A stretch of DNA of 64,000 nt, from positions 175,962 to 239,961 of the forward strand of contig NZ_JAPTYD010000004.1 in NCBI RefSeq assembly GCF_026913015.1. Reading direction: 5' to 3'. This document shows positions 60,524 through 64,000 of this stretch, piece by piece. The position numbers and the translations under genes are program-made. How positions within the stretch are numbered: the first letter of the stretch is position 1; the number at the start of each line of letters is the position of its first letter. The notes below the pieces were generated by a model, which saw only the letters and a program-made list of their open reading frames with translations, made no database searches and was not told the origin of the DNA. The DNA comes from Paracoccus benzoatiresistens. Lineage in GTDB: Bacteria; Pseudomonadota; Alphaproteobacteria; Rhodobacterales; Rhodobacteraceae.

Positions 60524-61546
60524 ATGACCCATTCTGCCAAGGGCTTCAGCCGCCGCGCCATTCTGGCGGGTGCCGCCGCCTTTCCGCTGGTAAACATCCT
60601 CAGCCGCCCCGCCGACGCGGCCGAGTTCAGGCTGAAATACGCGACCGGCCAGGATCCGACCCATCCCGTCAACATCCGTGCGCAAGAGGCTCTGAACCGC
60701 ATCCGCGAGGCGACCGGGGGCCGGGTCGAGATCCGCCTCTTTCCCGCCAACCAACTGGGCGCGGACACCGACCTGCTGGCCCAGGTCCGCAGCGGCGCGG
60801 TCGAGTTCTTCAATGTCTCGTCGCTGATCCTGGCGACATTCGTTCCGCTGTCCAGCATGACCAGCCTCGGCTTTGCCTTCAAGGACTACGACACCGTCTG
60901 GCAGGCGATGGACGGGCCCTTCGGTGACCACCTGCGCGCCGAGATCGCCAAGCGCCCGATCTTTGCGATGTCGCGCATCTGGGACAACGGCTTCCGCCAT
61001 ATCACCTCGTCGGGGCGCGAGATCCGCACGCCCGAGGATCTGGACGGCTTTCGCCTGCGGGTTCCGCCCGCCCCCATCCTGACCTCGCTTTTCCAGTCGC
61101 TGCGGGCCGGGCCCTCGCCCATCAACTTCAACGAACTTTACACCGCGCTCCAGACCCGCGTGGTCGAGGGGCAGGAAAACCCGCTGGCGATCATCTCGAC
61201 CGCGCGGCTTTACGAGGTGCAGCAAAGCTGCAGCCTGACCGGCCATGTCTGGGACGGCTACTGGGTGCTGGGCAACAAGCGGGTCTTCCAGACCCTGCCC
61301 GAGGATCTGCAGCAGATCATCATGACCGAGATCGACCGCTCGGCCCTGGATCAGCGCGCCGACATCGCCAGGCTGAACGACAGCCTGCGCGCCACGCTGC
61401 AGTCCAGGGGCATGACCTTCCTGGACGTGGACCAGGCGGCGTTCCGCGACACGCTGTCGGGGACAAGCTTCTACGCCGACTGGCGCGCCAAATACGGCGA
61501 TTCCGCCTGGGAACTGCTTGAACAGGTCGCGGGCAAGCTGGGCTGA
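60524..61546 (+). CDS. TRAP transporter solute-binding protein (DctP type)
   Basis: A 340-residue exported protein. The start FSRRAILAGAAAFPLVNILS is a Tat signal. The mature DctP fold reads LKYATGQDPTHPVNIRAQEA, ANQLGADTDLLAQVRSGAVE and LRVPPAPILTSLFQSLRAGP; the Arg in this last motif is the usual carboxylate-binding residue of TRAP binding proteins. AGGAGGAG lies just upstream of ATG 60524. It hands its ligand to the fused membrane protein downstream. The ligand is probably a sugar acid or related carboxylate. Confidence 0.92.
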   Translation: MTHSAKGFSRRAILAGAAAFPLVNILSRPADAAEFRLKYATGQDPTHPVNIRAQEALNRIREATGGRVEIRLFPANQLGADTDLLAQVRSGAVEFFNVSSLILATFVPLSSMTSLGFAFKDYDTVWQAMDGPFGDHLRAEIAKRPIFAMSRIWDNGFRHITSSGREIRTPEDLDGFRLRVPPAPILTSLFQSLRAGPSPINFNELYTALQTRVVEGQENPLAIISTARLYEVQQSCSLTGHVWDGYWVLGNKRVFQTLPEDLQQIIMTEIDRSALDQRADIARLNDSLRATLQSRGMTFLDVDQAAFRDTLSGTSFYADWRAKYGDSAWELLEQVAGKLG

Positions 61547-61591
61547 CGCCCGACCGTCGCAAAAATCAGGGAATGTTAGGGAGGGAACATC

Positions 61592-63478
61592 ATGAATATT
61601 CCCAGTGAGACGACTGCCGTGGAGGAACTCGGCGCTTTCACGCGCCACGAGCCGATTGCCTGGCTGAACCGGCTGGACCGCATCGTCGGCCACATTGTCG
61701 AGGTGCCTGCCGCATTGCTGGTGCTGGCCGAAGTGGTCATCCTGCTGATGGGCGTGATCTGGCGCTATGCCCTGCATCATCCGCTGGTCTGGTCGGACGA
61801 ACTGGCCTCGATCCTGTTCGTGTGGCTGGCCATGTTGGGCTCGGTCGTGGCGCTGCGGCGCGGCGAGCACATGCGCATGACGGCCGTGGTGGGGATGCTG
61901 TCGCCGCGGCGCCGGGCCTTTCTGGACCTGATCGCGATCGGCGCGGCATTGGCCTTTGCCGCGCTGATCCTCTACCCATCGGTGATCTTTGCCGAGGAAG
62001 AGATCTGGGTCACGACCCCCGCCATGGGTATCGTCAACACCTGGCGCGCCTCGGCCCTGCCGGTCGGCTTTGCCCTGATGATCCTTGTGGGCGCCATCCG
62101 GCTGTTCCGCGTGGGAACCGTCCGGGACGTGGCGATGGCCCTTGGCGCCATTGTCGCGGTGATCGCGGTTTGCAGCCTGCTTGAGCCGCTGCTGCGGCCG
62201 CTGGACAACTGGAACCTGCTGATCTTCTTCGTCCTTGGCGTCGGTGCCCTGGTCTTCCTGGGCGTGCCCATCGCCTTTTCCTTTGCGCTGGCGACCTTCG
62301 GCTATCTGGCGCTGACCACGAGCACGCCCACGCTGGTCGTTGCCGGGCGCATGGACGAAGGGATGAGCCACCTGATCCTGCTTGCCGTGCCGCTGTTCGT
62401 TCTGCTGGGCCTTCTGATCGAGATGACCGGCATGGCCCGCGCCATGGTGGGCTTCCTGGCAAGCCTGCTGGGCCATGTGCGGGGCGGGTTGTCCTATGTG
62501 CTGATCGGCGCGATGTATCTCGTCTCGGGCATCTCGGGGTCGAAGGCCGCCGACATGGCCGCGGTGGCCCCCGCCCTGTTCCCCGAGATGCGCAAGCGCG
62601 GCGCCAAGCCGGGCGATCTGGTCGCGCTTCTGTCCGCGACGGGCGCGCAGACCGAAACGATCCCGCCCTCGCTGGTGCTTATCACCATCGGCTCGGTCAC
62701 GGGCGTGTCCATCGCCGCGCTGTTCACCGGCGGCCTGCTGCCCGCCGTCGTTCTGGCCCTGACGCTGGCGGCCCTCGTCTGGTGGCGTTATCGCAACGAG
62801 GACCTGTCCGGCGTGCGCCGCGCCAGCCGCGGCGAGATCGCCCGCGCGTTTGTCATCGCCATTCCGGCGCTGGCGCTGCCCTTCATCATCCGCGCCGCCG
62901 TCATCGAAGGCGTCGCCACCGCCACCGAGGTCTCGACCATCGGCATCGCCTATACGGTGCTGGCGGGCATCCTGATCTATCGCCAGTTCGACTGGCGGCG
63001 GATCTATCCGATGCTGGTGGATACCGCATCGCTGTCGGGCTCGATCCTGCTGATCATCGGCGCGGCGACCGGCATGGCCTGGGCTTTGACGCAGTCGGGC
63101 TTTTCCAGCAGCCTGGCGGAGTTGATGAAGAACATGCCCGGCGGCATCCCGGTGTTCCTGGCCGTGTCGATCATCGCCTTCATCGTGCTGGGCTCGGTCC
63201 TGGAGGGCATCCCTGCGATCGTGCTGTTTGGCCCGCTTCTGTTCCCGATTGCCCGCGCCGTCGGCGTCCACGAGGTCCATTACGCAATGGTCGTGTGCCT
63301 TGCGATGGGGATCGGGCTTTTCGCCCCGCCCTTCGGCGTCGGCTACTATGCCGCCTGTGCGATCAGCCGGATCCACCCGGACGAAGGCATGAGGCCGATC
63401 GTCGGCTACATGATCGCGCTGTTTATCGGCCTGGTCATCGTGGCAGCCGTCCCCTGGATCTCGGTCGGGTTCCTCTAG
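61592..63478 (+). CDS. TRAP transporter fused permease (DctQ-DctM)
   Basis: A 628-residue inner-membrane protein. Residues 35-205 are the small DctQ subunit with four helices (VVILLMGVIWRYALHHPLVW, DELASILFVWLAMLGSVVAL). Residues about 215-625 are the large DctM subunit (GVPIAFSFALATFGYLALTT, GSKAADMAAVAPALFPEM, LLSATGAQTETIPPSLVL, IVLFGPLLFPIARAVGVHEV). The two are separate genes in most TRAP systems; natural fusions occur. It imports the cluster's substrate with a sodium gradient. A perfect hairpin follows the stop. Confidence 0.93.
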   Translation: MNIPSETTAVEELGAFTRHEPIAWLNRLDRIVGHIVEVPAALLVLAEVVILLMGVIWRYALHHPLVWSDELASILFVWLAMLGSVVALRRGEHMRMTAVVGMLSPRRRAFLDLIAIGAALAFAALILYPSVIFAEEEIWVTTPAMGIVNTWRASALPVGFALMILVGAIRLFRVGTVRDVAMALGAIVAVIAVCSLLEPLLRPLDNWNLLIFFVLGVGALVFLGVPIAFSFALATFGYLALTTSTPTLVVAGRMDEGMSHLILLAVPLFVLLGLLIEMTGMARAMVGFLASLLGHVRGGLSYVLIGAMYLVSGISGSKAADMAAVAPALFPEMRKRGAKPGDLVALLSATGAQTETIPPSLVLITIGSVTGVSIAALFTGGLLPAVVLALTLAALVWWRYRNEDLSGVRRASRGEIARAFVIAIPALALPFIIRAAVIEGVATATEVSTIGIAYTVLAGILIYRQFDWRRIYPMLVDTASLSGSILLIIGAATGMAWALTQSGFSSSLAELMKNMPGGIPVFLAVSIIAFIVLGSVLEGIPAIVLFGPLLFPIARAVGVHEVHYAMVVCLAMGIGLFAPPFGVGYYAACAISRIHPDEGMRPIVGYMIALFIGLVIVAAVPWISVGFL

Positions 63479-63502
63479 GCCGCCCCTTGAGCCGCGCGAA
63501 GG

Positions 63503-63526
63503 CGGACGCCCCGAAAGGGGCGTCCG
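63503..63526 (+). terminator. Hairpin ending the SDR-transketolase-TRAP cluster
   Basis: CGGACGCCCC-GAAA-GGGGCGTCCG is a perfect ten-base stem with a GNRA tetraloop, 25 bases past the TRAP permease stop. No T run follows. It is the likely transcript end. Confidence 0.6.
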
Positions 63527-63696
63527 AAGCATTGACCGGCTTGGCGTATCCGCAAGGAGCAATCGACCGGAAGTGCCCGGGGTCGTCCGAAGGCGTTTCA
63601 GGCATTGCAGCATCGGTCGACGGTGCCGTTTCAGGTGTCGAAGACGGTGATGGAGAGCAGATAGGCCCGGATGTTCCAAAGGATTCACCTTGCCCG

Positions 63697-64000
63697 CTAT
63701 GCGCGCAGCCTATCGGCGATCATCCCCAGGGGATGGCGCAGGCCCTTGCCGCTGAACCGCTCGGCTTGGCAGCGACAGGAAAACCCGGTGGCAAGGACCG
63801 GCGCCTCGCCCTCGACCTGATCGCGCCATGACATGTTGTAGAGCCTGCGCGACATGGCCTGATGCCGTTCCTGATGCCCGAAAAGCCCCGCCATGCCGCA
63901 GCAGCCCGATGCCGTCGGCGCGACCTTCAGCCCGATGGCCGCAAAGACCTGCGCCCAAAGCGCGCCCGCGTTCGGCAGCGCGGTCTGTTCGGTGCAATGC
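63697..64000 (-). CDS. YdiJ-type FAD/Fe-S oxidoreductase, C-terminal part (cut by window edge)
   Basis: The frame is open to the last base, so only the last ~100 residues are visible. They read HCTEQTALPNAGALWAQVFA, then ASGCCGMAGLFGHQERHQAM and FSCRCQAERFSGKGLRHPLG. This is the second CCG (cysteine-rich) domain of the large FAD-linked oxidase plus Fe-S protein family (YdiJ, D-2-hydroxyglutarate or lactate oxidation). The Cys-Cys-Gly motif binds an Fe-S cluster or heterodisulfide-reductase-like centre. It faces the TRAP cluster; 170 bases between the hairpin and this gene hold nothing I recognise. Confidence 0.85.
   Translation of the reverse strand, partial: HCTEQTALPNAGALWAQVFAAIGLKVAPTASGCCGMAGLFGHQERHQAMSRRLYNMSWRDQVEGEAPVLATGFSCRCQAERFSGKGLRHPLGMIADRLRA

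Noticed and set aside
60503..63688. Minus-strand open frame of about 1060 codons opposite the TRAP genes
   Set aside because: His/Gln/Arg/Asp-rich antisense artefact of the DctP and DctQM genes, which have full family motifs.

Overview
The window is GC-rich alphaproteobacterial DNA. Gene content and protein style point to Rhodobacterales, probably Paracoccus-like; this is an inference, since no marker gene is present. A RepABC-type partition pair (repA-repB, 42.3-44.4 kb) with a perfect parS palindrome suggests a megaplasmid or chromid, or a chromosome carrying a remnant of one. No tRNA, rRNA, insertion sequence or CRISPR array was seen.

Layout, left half. 0-3.3 kb: end of a CYTH phosphatase-like gene, a SulP anion transporter and polyphosphate kinase 2. 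3.3-4.8 kb: ceramidase-like membrane protein and an SDR on the minus strand. 5.0-7.6 kb: a kdp potassium-uptake locus with an intact operator, kdpF and kdpE, but kdpA truncated and fused to a scrap of kdpD, with kdpB and kdpC gone. 7.8-11.0 kb: a frameshifted multi-PAS HWE histidine kinase with its receiver protein. 11.2-14.4 kb: a TolB/TPR regulator and a frameshifted homocysteine methyltransferase. 14.4-20.7 kb: a complete branched-chain-type ABC importer with an aryl-CoA ligase, which together would import an aromatic acid and trap it as its CoA thioester. 21.2-29.3 kb: the GlgE alpha-glucan route (GH13 trehalose-synthase-type enzyme, GlgB, maltokinase, GlgE). 29.5-32.5 kb: sparse DNA with small secreted proteins, a divergent cis-prenyltransferase and two damaged genes.

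Layout, right half. 32.6-37.0 kb: secreted coiled-coil protein, TAXI binding protein and an ExeA-like ATPase with a Sel1 region. 37.5-38.8 kb: small protein and GSU2403-type nucleotidyltransferase behind a striking double palindrome. 38.9-42.1 kb: metR/metE. 42.3-44.5 kb: repAB-parS without repC. 45-47.7 kb: nucleoside deaminase, then a DGPF protein with an ECF42-type sigma factor. 47.9-53.1 kb: small secreted protein, amidohydrolase, aquaporin Z and a winged-helix TPR regulator. 53.1-56.6 kb: gabTD with a divergent XRE-cupin regulator. 56.7-63.5 kb: a LysR regulator divergent from an SDR, a split transketolase and a TRAP importer, which looks like one catabolic unit of unknown substrate. The right edge cuts a YdiJ-type FAD/Fe-S oxidoreductase.

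A theme is gene decay. There are two deletions in kdp, a one-base insertion in the HWE kinase, a two-base deletion in the homocysteine methyltransferase, a two-base tandem duplication in a small gene at 30.3 kb, and a stop-ridden regulator remnant at 30.6 kb. Some of the small frameshifts could be sequencing errors; the kdp deletions and the remnant cannot be explained that way.
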